From Ptychodera flava (Eukaryota > Hemichordata > Enteropneusta > Ptychoderidae), in NCBI RefSeq assembly GCF_041260155.1, contig NC_091929.1, positions 40,092,244 to 40,156,243 on the forward strand: DNA of 64,000 nucleotides. The letters run 5' to 3'. Positions 23,382 to 35,918 of this stretch are shown here, in pieces. The translations under genes were made by a program, and so were the position numbers. Below the pieces are notes generated by a model that was not told the DNA's origin, searched no databases, and saw nothing but the letters and a program-made list of their open reading frames with translations. The stretch's first letter is position 1. The number at the start of each line of letters is the position of its first letter.

Positions 23382-24440
23382 GTGAGCCTTCAGCATTTAT
23401 AGGGTAATCGGCCGGGGAATGGGGGGAAGGTCACTTTTTAGAAAACTATCCAAGGGGAGCGTCACTTTTATAATCGTCTTGGGAGGGTCACTTTTGACAG
23501 AAGCTGATTTTACGACCAAACCTTTGATTTCCCAAGTGATATTTCCTCAATAGCAAATCACCGACGAAATACATTGATTCTTAAATACATGCAAATTATC
23601 GACAACCTTCACAAACAAAGGGGATGTAGTGGTATCCTACATTAAACACCTTGAACAGTCCAAACTGATAGGAGACAAGATTCAAAAACATATTCGACAG
23701 GTGGCATAGTATATGTCAACTATCAAATGTCTATAAATGCACAGATGTTGGTATTTTTACGTTTTATATTGGACAAAATATGTTCATCGTTCTCTTCTCT
23801 CATAGACTAGTATGTATATAGAATCACATTTTAATGAAATTCCTAAATCAAATTTCTTACACACATCCACTTGTAACACACCCTACTATAGTCAAGTACA
23901 TTAATATCAATAATCAAGAGTACATGAATACTCAGATTTACGTAACTTGTATTGGAAAAACATATTCATAGTTTCTCATAGACTAAAATGTATGGTGAAT
24001 TAACAATTCTGTGATAATATTTTTGTGTTGGGGAAAATGTCTATAGCTTGCCTGATAGACTGCAATGTATCATGATTTTATATTCTTGGATGAAACACAA
24101 TAACGGTCACATCTTGCCGCCAAATAGATGCGCAAAGTATGACCCTCCCGCAAATCCATGACCCTTCAAAATGCTTGCCTAAAATCTACGGCCCTCCCTT
24201 CAAAAACACAAGCCCTCCCCTGTGAGTTGTGTCCGTAACTTTAATAACACATTTTATGTAAATTGGCTTAAAAGTTTCAGTTATTCCTTAGGCAAAACTG
24301 CAGTATTTGGGGAGGTTCAAGTTTTAAAATGTCGGAAAAGAGGAGAGGGTCACATTTAGACACGACGATAGGGGTTACATTTTACAGTAGAGTTGCCAAT
24401 TGAGTTCCACTGACCCCCTTGTAATTAATGAAGGCTTCCT
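23382..24440. mobile_element. TIR element with GGGTCAC/GACCCTCCC interior
   Basis: GAGCCTTCA...TTTATAGGG at the left pairs with CCCTTGTAATTAATGAAGGCTTCC at the right. The interior near both ends has spaced G-runs (GGGAGGGTCACTTTT) or their complement (ATGACCCTCCC). A shorter copy lacking ~0.5 kb lies in block Y at about 32171-32746. Confidence 0.55.
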
Positions 24441-25659
24441 AAGATCTTTGCCATTTAAAAACATCTCTGAAAGGTATTCAATGAAGACAAACACGAACTT
24501 AGCGGGGAGGCTCCCTCGAGGACAGCAGGGACAGTAGTGTTAAGGAGAGGGATATAATAATCCAATCCGTTACAAATCTTGGCTGACCTGTTAATACAAC
24601 GAGATTTCAATAACGGAACTCGAAAACAGATTATCGTTAATTTTGTGGTAAGCTAAATTCTGTCACATATTGAAATATACCCCTATTGCTATTTTCTATT
24701 TTCAACATCAATTCATCGTTTGAAATAGGCAGATTGGTGCTGCTGCGTGGCAGATATTGTAAATATTGCCTGTATAATCAGTCTGCAGGTGCATTTCAAC
24801 AATCTGACGTATCTTGGGAAATATATCTAGCAAACAAATACAGCAGTATCATTTTCCACATTTTGCTGCCTATATTTACAACTGTTTTTAGATATATAAG
24901 TACTATAACTCGATATAGCATCTTCTCTTTCTGGGCGCCACCATTTCGAAAACTCTGTTGCTATTGACAATAGCAATGGCGGCACTGCACTGAACAATTA
25001 GAAAGCCATTTTCCCCGTAGTGGAACGTGATCCAATCTTTTCTTTTAGCAAAACCCCAGAATATAAATGGAGGGACTAACGTCCTTCACGTCAGCTGTGT
25101 CCCATGTTATTTTTTCAGGCAGTGCTACACTGTAAACTAAGCCAACATCTTATCTATGTAAACAATGTTACGAAAGGTCATAAACACGTTTCAAATTCTG
25201 CAATCAAAATAAGGAAAAATATAGAGCAAAACTACAAAGCATTTGCAAGCAAAAGCGAAGTTCCAGAGACCAGAGCAGCGGAAGAAACAAGAGAATGTGT
25301 GACAAAGATAGGTGCAGAATGAAAGAGTGCTTTGGAATTTAATATTCAAGCACGTACCTATAGTTAAGGGCTGATAGCAGTAAACACTATAAAGCAAGGC
25401 AGTCCGGGGAATTACAGTACAGAGATTACAAATGCCTACATGTACGGTAAAAACGCAACAGATACATACGGGGGCGACAACGCACGGAAATGTATATCAG
25501 ACGACATTCTCGCGAGCCAGAGCAATAATTTTCGCTCCGCTGACCTACGCAAAAATCAATCGCTTGACGGGTAGCGCTGAGTTGTTGCCGTAAAGAGGCG
25601 CATGGTTTACGACGATGATCAGACGAGAGGAAACATCGGACCTAGGCTGTTGAAATTGA

Positions 25660-25805
25660 AAACCGAGGCCACATGCATTTTCATTTGATTAAAAGCACAG
25701 ACTAAAACAATTTCCATTGCTATGTCGCTGTTTTCACAAGATACTGACCGTTTGATCTTGGAAAGTTGAGTTGCTTTTACGTGCAGCCAACGCATGCCGC
25801 AAGTG
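25660..25805 (+). repeat. Dispersed relative of sequence at 11135-11290
   Basis: Shared words in the same order: CATGCA-TTTCATTTG, CAATTT-CA-TGCTATGT, TGTTTTCACAAGAT, CCGTTTGAT/GCGTTTGAT, GAGTTG-TTTT, CGTG-GCAG. The other copy lies within the 3-kb TIR element, so this is probably a fragment of the same family. Confidence 0.5.
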
Positions 25806-26398
25806 CCGGTGCGGTGACAGACAGTTGACTATGAATGCCTAGCTCTGCATGGCAGGGCTGTGTTACCGGCGTTAAACGGCCTCGCAGACTGATATAGGAA
25901 AAACCGCTGGTGGCTCCTCAGAAATACGGTGGGCAGTTTCTCTGCCAAAACAGCCGATTTTGAATCCAAATTTTGCATTGATCTTCGTTTTTGAGCACAC
26001 CCACCTCGCCTAGGTACACGATGTGCCCAGCCGCGCTTGTAAACTTATGGAAAGGCTACTTTTCTCTCTCTATGCGAGCGAAGCGATCGTACCGCCGCCA
26101 TTGTTATGTCATTAGCATTCGGGCGAAACAGTATAGCGCCACGTACGGCGAGTATTTAGAGAAAAATAAAATCAAAAAGCAACAAAAAACAAAGCGTAAG
26201 AAAGCTAGAATTATTAATAGCTGAACGCAATATGATAGTTGAGCAATGCAAAATAAAAAATAAATAAATAAACACACAAGAAATGCCCGTAAAACCCGTC
26301 CGAGCTGAGCGATGACGTCATAAGCGTGTCGCAATGCATTCTGGGTAATTAAGGTAAAATTTGTGTATAACATGTTCTATGATAGTAATACCGGAAAT

Positions 26399-26451
26399 AG
26401 AGAAAGAAAGAAAGAAAGAAAGAAAGAGAGAAGAAAGAAAGAAAGAAAGAA

Positions 26452-26491
<40 letters not shown>

Positions 26492-26527
26492 AGAAAGAAA
26501 GAAAGAAAGAAAGAAGAAAGAAGGAAG
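26399..26527 (+). repeat. (GAAA)n microsatellite
   Basis: Purine-only imperfect GAAA/GAAGAAA array of about 130 bp. Its K/E/R-rich and S/F/L-rich open frames are artefacts. Confidence 0.97.
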
Positions 26528-28386
26528 GAAAGTGAGCAAAAACTAACAGTTCCAGAGCTGGTCTCTGGAACTAATAAGGTTATGACACGCCTGCACCTTG
26601 TCCACCAATCAGAGTGAGCGGTAATTCACTATTAACTAGACCACTGTTAACATTATTTAAAACGATTATTGCCTCTGATTTGTTTATGGCCATTACACCG
26701 TGTGGTACAACATATTACAAATCATTCATTGCAATGATGACAAAACCCGATTAACTTTATCATAGCCAGTTTATGAAAGATAAAGCATGCAACCTGCAAA
26801 ACGGGGCATTATAAACGTCCGTAATTGTCCATTTTTTCTCCGAATTGCTCTAAACAGACAAAATAAACTTGTTTGGTCGATTTTGCGTCAACACTGCTGG
26901 GCTACGCCTCTCGTGTTACATCGCATATTCAACCAATCAAATGAGACTTAATCAATGTTTTAAGGTCGGAACCTTGGATCTCGTGTCATGTGACAGTCTC
27001 AAGTCTCGCGGTGTAATTAAGGAATTCGAGCACATACACTAAAATGCATGTTCAGCTCTTTCGGAACCGAAAGAAAAGATAAAGGTAAGCTCTGTTTTAT
27101 AAATTCAGCCCTGAAATGGTTCCTATTTACGGTTACTAATCTCATGTGTCCATATTGTTCTGAAAAAAAGCTGATCCCTGCGGATGTGAGGCGTCGCTGA
27201 ACCTACACTCGCTTGTGGCTGGTTGCACGTCGGGGCAGCCTCTGTAGTGACTCAAAAAAGGGAAGTAATGAAACCAAAACAGCAGGGTACACACGTACCG
27301 CCGAGTTTTACAAAAGTTTCCACTCAATAACAGGTTCAGTGGATTCAATAAATCAACAGAGATTGCTCCAACTCCATTTCAAAATACATGACTGCTATCC
27401 TTTCTACTGATTCATAATTCAGCGCTCATAATTACCTTGGCTACATCTAAAAATAAAGGAGTGACGCAAAAGAATGTGTTTTCAGCGGTATTATTTCCGT
27501 AAGAAGCCACTACGAAATGTGTGACTATAGACTTAAGACCTGCGCATATAATATACATCAAATAAGCAATATACTTTATGAGTCTCTTGTTCAAATCTTC
27601 TGTATGGTAGCATTTTTACCAAGAATTTGCTTAGTACCAGCAAATGGCTGTTCAAAAGTTTCATCTTAGAAGACTGGTACCACATTAAAATCAGGACCCA
27701 CGCGGTCAATATGGCTGTTTGTGACAAGAGAAGTTGCGCAGCATTTATTGTAACTGGGCGGAGAAAGGGCCTTGTCGGCATTTTTTCACATGTGGGTGGT
27801 TGTTGAAGTCATATTTTGCTCCAGCCGTTAATGTGAGATAAGTAGGTAAGGCGTAGGGTGATTGTTTTCTTGGTTTACAAATGAGGCAATGGGAGCAATG
27901 TCAAGGTTTTGCACGAATTAATGTCGTCATCTGGCACATATAAGCTGACGATAAAGTATCGGAAAATTTCGTGACCTTTAGACTTAGCGAACCGTATCTC
28001 AACGTCATATCTTGTTGACTTAAGGGTTTTATGTCAGACTACAAAATACATTTCTTTAAAGCCATTTCTGGCGATCCCTGGGATCGTCTTTGTTCTGGTC
28101 TGTAAGAGGATTATGGAGGTGTGATAGCCTTTTGTTTTTCATTGAAATTATAATCTTGTTGTAACTTTTCTGATGAGACAATCTGGTGCCAACGAATGCC
28201 TTGAAAAAGGTAAGTGTTAAGAAACTGAGAAAATGACATTGGGATATCGCTATAAATTCACACTTTAAGTTTTAAGGGAGCCTTCACCAATTACAGGGGG
28301 ATAGGCCGGGAATGGGCCCCGGAGTGTCACTTTGACGAACGCAGTCAATAAGCTGTTTGTGACGAGAGAAGTTGCGCAGCATTTAT

Positions 28387-29277
28387 CAGTCCGGGTTATA
28401 TCCATATAGAGGATAATTTGGAAGAGCCAATGGCGTACCGTATATGTAATGAGATTTAGGCAAGAACCAATCACGCACAGTATATGTAACGAGGGTTAAA
28501 GGTTACGTTGGTTCGCTATGAAATGGTTTGCTGACATCGCGATCTGACCTGACAGATCCACCGATCGACTGAGACTGTTGGCTACAAGGAAGTGTCTCAG
28601 CCCGAGTCGGTTTGCGACGTTCTACTGTGTTGAAAATTGTAAGATTTCTTCAGGAATAGTTTTCTGGGTTTCTTTACCCTTGACCATTTCGACAAAGAGT
28701 TACTGGACGTTTTTCGTTCTCTTTTCCAGCTTTTGGTTAACTTCTCGGCGATTGATCCGGCGCGGGGTTTTTTCTGAGCGAAGGGTCAATCGTACCTGGA
28801 AATGCATGGTGATCGGAAAAATCGTGCTCCATCGATCGTGTTCCGATGACCGACAAGAACAGTTGACCCATCGTTGCAAAGCTTGAAACATTCTCCATAC
28901 TACAGATGGCGAGGTTAAATTGAAATTAGACCAAAAATAGGTGATATTTGGCGACAAATTACTTACTATAGATTTACAAGGGTCAAATCCTGATTTCTAG
29001 GAGCGGTACGTGGCCAGGAAATCATCCAAAGGAGTAATTTTCGATGTACTAACCACTTGTGTCTGTCACCATCTCGACCGTACTAAACATTGTGCGTAAC
29101 GTCTATATCTAAAAACTACCGAGTGCTAAAAATAAAGTTTGAAATCAAGTCGAAAAGTACCGAACTCGTTGCAATCTACGAGTCTAGGATTGCATGGTTA
29201 ATTATTCATGACGTTGCGACGGTAGGTTCGCTGATTGGTCAATCATAGTATCCTCTACATAGACATAACCCGGACTG
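28387..29277. mobile_element. TIR element in block Y with perfect 5-bp TSD (TTTAT)
   Basis: Second copy of the CAGTCCGGG-ended element. TTTAT at 28382-28386 and 29278-29282 is a perfect 5-bp duplication of the unit sequence GCATTTATTGTAAC. It was inserted before the X/Y block duplication, because both blocks carry it at the same place. Confidence 0.85.
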
Positions 29278-30582
29278 TTTATTGTAACTGCATGGGTGGA
29301 GAACGGGCCTTGTCGGCATTTTTTCCACATGTGGTTGTTGAAGTTATATTTTGCTTCAGCCGTTATGTGAGATATGTCGGTAAGACGTATGACGATTGTT
29401 TCAAGGCTTTAACAATGAGGGAATGGGAGCAATGTCAAGGTTTTGCACAAATTATGTCGTCATCTGGCACATATAAGCTGACGATAAAGTATCGGGAAAT
29501 TCCTTGACCTTTAGACTTAACAAACCGTATCTCAAACGTGACATCTTGTTGAATTAAGGGTTTTATATCAGACTAAAAATACATTTCTTTAAGAGAAAAG
29601 GGTAAGTGTTGAGAAACTGACACAATGACATTTGGGATATCACAGTAAATTACACTTTAAGTTGTAAGGGAGCCTTCACCAATTACAGGGGGATAGGCGG
29701 GGGGGGGGGGTTGGGGAGGGTCACGTTTGACGCTCGCAGTCAATGTGGCTGTTTGTGATAAGAAAAAGTTGCGCAGCATTTATTGTAACTTGGTGGAGAA
29801 AGGGGCTTTTACGGCACTTTTTTCACATGTGAGTGGTTGGTGAAGTTATATTTTGCTTCAGCCGTTTATTTGAGATAAGTCGGTAAGGCGCATGATGATT
29901 GTTTTCTGGGTTTACCGAAGAGTGGATGGGAGCAATGTCAAGATTTTGCAAGATTTTGCACAAATTCATGTTTTCATCTGGCAAAGCTGATGATAAAGTA
30001 TCGGGAAATTCCTTGACCTTTAGACTTAGCGAACCGTATCTAAAACGTCACATCTTGTTGACTTAAGGGTTTTATGTCAGACTGAAAATACATTTCTTTA
30101 AGAGATAAAAGGTAAGTGTTAGGAAACTGACAAAATGACATTAGCGATATCACAATAAATTCACAAGTGAAGTTTTAAGGGAGCCTTCACCGATTACAGG
30201 GCGATAGACCGGGGGAGTTTGGGCCCCTTAGGGTCACGTTTGCGCTCGCGGTCAATATGACTGTTTGCGATAAGAGAATTTACGCAGCATTATTGTAACT
30301 GGGCGGAGAAAGGGGCTTGTCGGCAATTTTTTCACATGTGAGTGGTTGGTGAAATGATATTTTGCTTCAGCCGTTAATGTGAGATAAGTCGGTAAGGCGT
30401 ATGATGATTGTTTTCTGGGTTTAACGAAGAGTGGATGGGAGCAATCTCAAGATTTTGCAAGATTTGCACAAATGCATGTCGTCATCTGGCAAAGCTGACG
30501 ACAGTGTATCGGGAAATTCCTTTACATGTAGACTTAGCAAACCGTATCTCAGACCGTCATTCTTGTTTGACCTTATGGGTTT

Positions 30583-32065
30583 TTATCACATGAACTGGCC
30601 CGAATTCCCCCCTGTGTGACGTAGAACAGGACGGATAAGAAATCCGAATTACCCCTGTTGTACGTCATCAACCGGAATTTTTTTCTTGCATGGTACCGTT
30701 CATAAATGTGGGTCGCAACGTGAACATAGACCGATTTGTCGTGATCGATGCCGTGCTCTCATGACATTTTACAAAAAAGGTGACCCGATAAATCCACACA
30801 TGAAACATAGAAGGCATGTCCAGCGAAATTTCTAGTCGCTAAAACTATAGCTGTTCTCGAGAATCGAATGGGGATACCGCCGATCCAGTCGCGTCGCCTC
30901 GTAAGGCTCAATGTGGACGTCGTACCTGGCGATCCCTGTTGGCGATAAACCTGAAATCTACACCCCCGGGGTCTACACCTCAACGGAAGTTCAACTGAAT
31001 AAATGAGTACAGTATAATCTTCGGGAAAGCGACATACAGGCACAAGCATAAAGTCATTCGACTAAAAACGATAAATTTCCTTCATCATACAACAAACCTG
31101 TAGCGCGTAAGGCTGTAGCGCTAGCGAAGACATCAGCTATATGCATTGCAGCGCTGTTGAATCCGATGTACTTCGAAAGTTGACTCAGACAACACTCAAA
31201 ACAGAGTTTCCGTCAAGTAAAATTAGGATGTATCTACGGGTGAGATATATGTCACTGCAAACGTCAAAGTCCTTAAGACGAAAACATTGACGACCGAGAT
31301 CGGGATTAACCAGTTGACACCGGCATGGCAGAGACCGGTGACGGCAGCGTTGTGGGCATAAACATCCCGGATAAACATGCAATGAGGTACACTCTGTGTG
31401 TCATCGAACGGAATATTTCGCGCTCGCCACGGTCGTAAACTTGTGTGATATTTTGAAAAGCCACGGAATCTCTGAGAATGAGAATTACTGTTTCGATCGT
31501 GTCGTTGCATTTACTTCATAAATCTATTTGTAAATATTCTGAATAACTCTGAATACTATGGCTATCCGTCGTCGCTAGCACGATGAAAGTTATGTCCACC
31601 GCGCACCGTACCGATCGATGGCCGACTTGCCTTGGCATCGGGTACTGCGCGAGACAATGATTGACAGTTCACGTGACAGAATCCGTATGTCTGGTTGGTG
31701 GAGATACCATTTCATGTAGCAAATTTCAGCTTGATGGGATTTATGAATGAAAGTATCTCCTGGGTGACGGGCCGCTTTACTCTTTAAATGAAAGTAATCC
31801 GCGTAAGTAAAACACAAATAGCGACGAAATTCATGCAATTTGTTACGATAATTTTGATCCATTCACATCAAAAGAAAAATAAGAAGACTGTTCATGTGAT
31901 AAATATATAATCCCATGGTATTTTTCTCTGTTTGACGTCATCGTATACTCGTGTTTTTCGCGGAGCCGCACAACTTCTCGCCTTCGGCTCGAAGTTGTAC
32001 GGCTCCGCGAAAAACACTCGTATCGATGACGTCAAACAGAGAAAATACCGGGGAGTATATATAAA
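30583..32065. mobile_element. 1.48-kb insertion in block Y ending in a foldback hairpin
   Basis: Block X runs uninterrupted across this point (CTTATGGGTT / ATATGTCAGAC), so the insertion is defined by comparison. It carries three unrelated minus-strand frames of 65-96 codons (around 30759-31049, 31185-31382, 31590-31862) with no recognised domain, and ends with a long palindrome. No terminal inverted repeat spans the whole insertion. Confidence 0.65.
31916..32050. repeat. Long palindrome, ~60-nt arms, foldback hairpin 2
   Basis: The arms contain CTCTGTTTGACGTCATCG and GTTTTTCGCGGAGCCG and their inverses; the centre is CTCGCCTTCGGCTCG. One indel and a short mismatched patch separate the arms. 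Each arm carries a consensus CRE (TGACGTCA). Confidence 0.9.
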
Positions 32066-33398
32066 TATGTCAGACTAAAAAGATATATTCTTTAAAAGAA
32101 AAAGGTAAGTGTTGAGAACTGACAACGTGACATTATGGATATCACAATAAATCCACACGTGTAGTTTGAAGTGAGCCTTCAGCATTTATAGGGTAATCGG
32201 CCGGGGAATGGGGGAAGGTCACTTTTTAGAAAACTATCCAAGGGGAGCGTCACTTTTTATAATCGTCTTGGGAGGGTCACTTTTGACAGAAGCTGATTTT
32301 ACGACCAAACCTTTGATTTCCCAAGTGATATTTCCTCAATAGCAAATCACCGACGAAATACATTGATTCTTAAATACATGCAAATTATCGACAACCTTCA
32401 CAAACAAAGGGGATGTAGTGGTATCCTACATTAAACACCTTGAACAGTCCAAACTGATAGGAGACAAGGTTCAAAAACATATTCGACAGGTGGCAAAGTA
32501 TATGTCAATTATCAAATATCTATAAATGCACAGATGATGTTATTTTATTTTTACGTTTTATATTGGACAAAATATTGTTCATCGTTCTCTCATAGACTAT
32601 CATGTATATAGAATCACACTTTAATGAAATTTCTAAATCAATTTCTTACACACATCCACATTTTAGACACCAGGATAGGGGTCACATTTTACAGTAGAGT
32701 TGCGCACGGAGTTCCACTGAACCCCATGTAATTAATGAAGGCTTCCTAAGATCTTTGCCATTTAAAAACATCTGTGAAAGGTATTCAATGTAGGCAAACA
32801 TGAACGGGGAGGCTCCCTCGAGGACAGCAGGGAAAGTAGTGTTAAGGAGAGGGATATAATAATCCAATCTGTGACAAATCTTGGCCGACCTGTTTAATAC
32901 AACGATATTTCAACTAAGGAACTTGAAAATAGATTTTCGTTAATTTTTAGTTAACCTAAATCTGTCACATATTGATATATATACCCCTATTGCTATTTTT
33001 ATATTTTTAACATCAATTCATCATTTTGAAATAGGCAGATTGGTGCTGCTGCGTGGCAGGTAGCGGCCATGCGCCCTGTGCAGTTTAGTTATCAGGCTGA
33101 TGTAAATTGAAAATAGGAAATGCTGGCTATTTCATTTTGTCAATTTAGCTGCAGACAATGAAACGTAGCGCCGCCAACCCAGACACCGAGGGTAGTCTGA
33201 CGTAATTAAATAATGATTACATTGTAAGAAAAATATATCAAAAATTGTCAAGTGAATTGAACAGAAGGCGGATCAAAATGACATCCGTATGATTCTAACA
33301 AAAATGTTTTCAGCTTGTGATGTGCTCGGCTGCTCTCAATCATCTGTTGATTTGTCACTCACAGGTTTCCCCGACATAGACTTTGACGTATTTCAAAC

Positions 33399-33608
33399 AA
33401 CACGATTGGAACTAATTTGAGATAATTGCATTTTCATTTTTTTCAAATCTCTTAAAAGTGTTAGATGCTTTATAGCTGAATGTTGCAATGTGAAAATTAT
33501 TCATAAAAACAAGTGTGTAATGTTAAAAAAAGCAGGTCAGATTACATTTGCATATTAAATCGACATTACTTCACCATTCAATTATCCCTCATTAGTTCCA
33601 ATCGTGTT
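33399..33608. mobile_element. MITE with AACACGATTGGAACTAATTT termini
   Basis: The left terminus AACACGATTGGAACTAATTT is inverted on the right (AGTTCCAATCGTGTT). It is the same family as the element at 59815-60035, inserted in the opposite orientation, and has no coding sequence. Confidence 0.75.
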
Positions 33609-35918
33609 AAGTATGTTGAACATCAATAATGAATCCCGTGTTCTTTGTTAGCCTTTAATCATATCATGATCAGTTTGAAGAAAACATTACTAAACTTCCT
33701 CTTGATGGTCTAAATTTAAGACCTGAACGTGGGTAATAAGTATTTGTTAAACAGTCGCAATGTTGTAGCATTGCCGTATACAGCTAAAAGTCTGAATTTG
33801 TAATCTTCTAAGCCGACAATAAAATGTCTCGCAAAATTAAGCTTACACAGTAATTAATTAAAATTATCTAAAAATGAAAGACACGAATATTCATGATTAT
33901 AAATGTTTGCAGTAACTGATATGAAAAAGAACGGGAGTACTCGTAACAAAATAAGTATTTAAAAACCTGTGATTTTTTGAACTCTTGTACTGCTGTTTCG
34001 CACCGCAGCGCTCGCTAACCATCGGTGTTGGCATGGCAGTGCAATACTGAAACATTATTATAGAGGCTTATGTTTATGAACACTCGTAACCCTTCCTGTT
34101 TTTATCAGTAAACAGCTAAGATGAACATTTTATAACAAATCCGAAAATAGTAGTTTGCAAGCTGTTCTGCTTTCGTCGGAGCGAAGTACTTTCGCTATGA
34201 AAGATTTCAAAGACGATAGCTACGACAAAGCGTATCCAAAGCAAAAGAAAATCACATTTCTCCATAGAACCCTTTCCCTCGCGATAAAACCAGGTCCGAC
34301 AGGCTTATTATCACATTTTACATATAATTGTGCATAATGTGACATATGAAACAAGAATTACATAAGTAAATAGCTTTCTCATAACTGTAAGAGCCTCTGC
34401 CAAAATAAAACTCAATTGCCAATTGGGCTCGTACCTAACAAAATTACAAGCAGGTGATAAAAAATTCCCTTACAAATCATGATCTAGCATTAGCAAATGG
34501 GACACAAACTGTTAAAAAAACAAAGTTACCGAAAGGTTCTGCAATAAATGATTGTTTAACAGGGACGACAAAAGCACCTCCTTTTATATTTATTTATTGC
34601 CACTTGTCCACTATCTCAGGAAATGGCATGGCATGCCGATCGGGCTCAGGAACAAACAGTCCAACAAAGAGCTCTGATGCATGACGTGCAAACAGTTTGA
34701 AATCAGAGTTTATGGTCTCATGATATTCATCTCGCAAAACAGTCAGCGGGTACATACATTAGATTTAAAATTCTCTCCGTCCAATATAACGATCTTATCA
34801 CTTATGGCTCCTCGATAGACCTGATATTAAAATTTCTTTTGTGAGATCAAATTTCGACGTGTTCCTCCTCTTTTAATACTTGAGGCCTATTTCGAATGAG
34901 AGTGATCGGGAACAAGAAACTCATCAGTAGCTATAATATCAAAGACATGCCAAAAGTCATAAATATGTAATTCGGTTAAAGGTTATCGTGACGTCAGATA
35001 ACTATATGCACATTAACATTTCCTTGAAGCCAATGATCAGGAGATAGTTACACGGAATAAATCAAGAGAAGGAGCTTATTTTGCTTCGGTGCAGCTTTTT
35101 AAATTAACAAACTGTTTAACAATTGCAACAGTTGAGGCATCATCCGATGAGGGCACTGCCTTCCAATCAGCAGCAACGATAGTACCACCATCCGTCTCGA
35201 ACACAGATGACGTACAAAATGCTACATCTGCAGCTGATAAGCAACTACATTGGCCTCAAATTACACTGTACATACAAACGTTGCAGCAGACAACTCGAAT
35301 TCCGCTGCAAACAGCAGCACTGTTAAAAACATAACTCTAGCACTTGACACAGCAGGAAAACCAATCATTTGGGATCGTCGTCGTCGGGGGCGCAATCGCA
35401 GACACTACGAATCATTTGTCATCATCCCCCTCAAGGTTACTGTGTTGATACTCATTTCAGGATGTCATCTGATTGTGATTGTGCTGTTACTGAAATGTTT
35501 ATGAAAACTGTATCAGATTTCGATACATGTTAGCATAAACTTAATAGATTCTATCTCTCCCGCAATTTACACTAGATTCAGAAGAGGGTCACAAATCTAC
35601 TTACGTCATGTCGTCAAACCAGAACCTTAACACACACCTTTGGTTTGATAGCTGCAGAGTACTTCCAATTACAGCTTGTAGACATATGCATAAGTATGCA
35701 AACATTCTGCAAGTGACGAAAAGGTCACTGAAATGTATATCACAATGCGTCAATGTGTACAAATTAGTACGCGACTGCTGACTTTTTTGTTAAATTTTTA
35801 TTTCTGTGTGAGTTTCTGTTCAGTATTGGTCACTGTGGTACAACTAATAAGCAGCATTATATTTTTTAAGTCTCCCCTTTTGGGCTAATAATATTTCATT
35901 CTTCTGCCTCTCCTGAGA
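33609..35918. other. Mostly unassigned; possible membrane-protein fragment at 35.1-35.5 kb
   Basis: Two overlapping frames at 35089-35334 and 35238-35504 are open without an ATG at the join. The first is Ser/Thr/Asn-rich. The second continues with N-glycosylation-type sites (NYT, NSS, NIT), a basic patch and a hydrophobic helix FVIIPLKVTVLILI...VIVLLLK before a stop. This looks like a frameshifted ectodomain plus one transmembrane helix. It is not a confident GPCR TM1, because the conserved Asn is absent. At 34845-34880 and, inverted, at about 35755-35780 there are short matches to the duplication junction at 49.45-49.51 kb. Confidence 0.3.

Larger units (their letters stand above)
21205..24765 (+). 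repeat. Repeat block X: ~500-bp tandem units with nested elements
   Basis: A partial and then full copies of a ~500-bp unit are present; the ATTGTAACT-type start recurs at about 22484 and 22987. Each unit carries TGTGAGATAAGTCGGTAAGG, GGGAGCAATGTCAAGG, AAGCTGACGATAAAGTATCG, a donor-like AAAAGGTAAGTGTTAAG and ends GGGAGCCTTCACCAATTAC with a G-rich tail. The block closes with CAGATTGGTGCTGCTGCGTG and is repeated as block Y. Reading frames are not conserved between units, so this is not a tandem exon array. Confidence 0.85.
24766..27702. other. No confirmed gene; candidate promoter-like and exon-like bits
   Basis: Between the two repeat blocks. Near 26310-26350 a consensus CRE (TGACGTCA) lies just before GCAATGCATTCTGGGTAATT, whose complement resembles ZNF143-type CCCAGAATGC. 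At about 27049 an ATG opens 12 codons ending AAAG|GTAAGC, a good donor. CCAATCA is at about 26932. These are suggestive only; no downstream exon was recognised. Confidence 0.2.
27703..33065 (+). repeat. Repeat block Y: second copy of block X with extra insertions
   Basis: Same order as block X, with ~500-bp units starting at about 27746, 28384, 29282, 29781 and 30291, the CAGTCCGGG element, then the G-tract element, closing at CAGATTGGTGCTGCTGCGTG. Differences: one more full unit, a ~146-bp insertion at about 28060-28206, and a 1.48-kb insertion at about 30583-32065. About 0.5 kb present in X at 23.9-24.3 kb is absent. Confidence 0.85.

Noticed and set aside
26318..26617. Lys/Glu-rich and Ser/Phe/Leu-rich frames
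   Set aside because: Translation of the GAAA microsatellite.
21205..30600. Tandem exon array, because each ~500-bp unit has a good donor GTAAGT
   Set aside because: Frames between units are not conserved, stops are frequent and no consistent acceptor was found.
35250..35504. Confident GPCR TM1 exon
   Set aside because: The helix lacks the conserved TM1 Asn, the frame has no ATG and a stop follows the helix directly.
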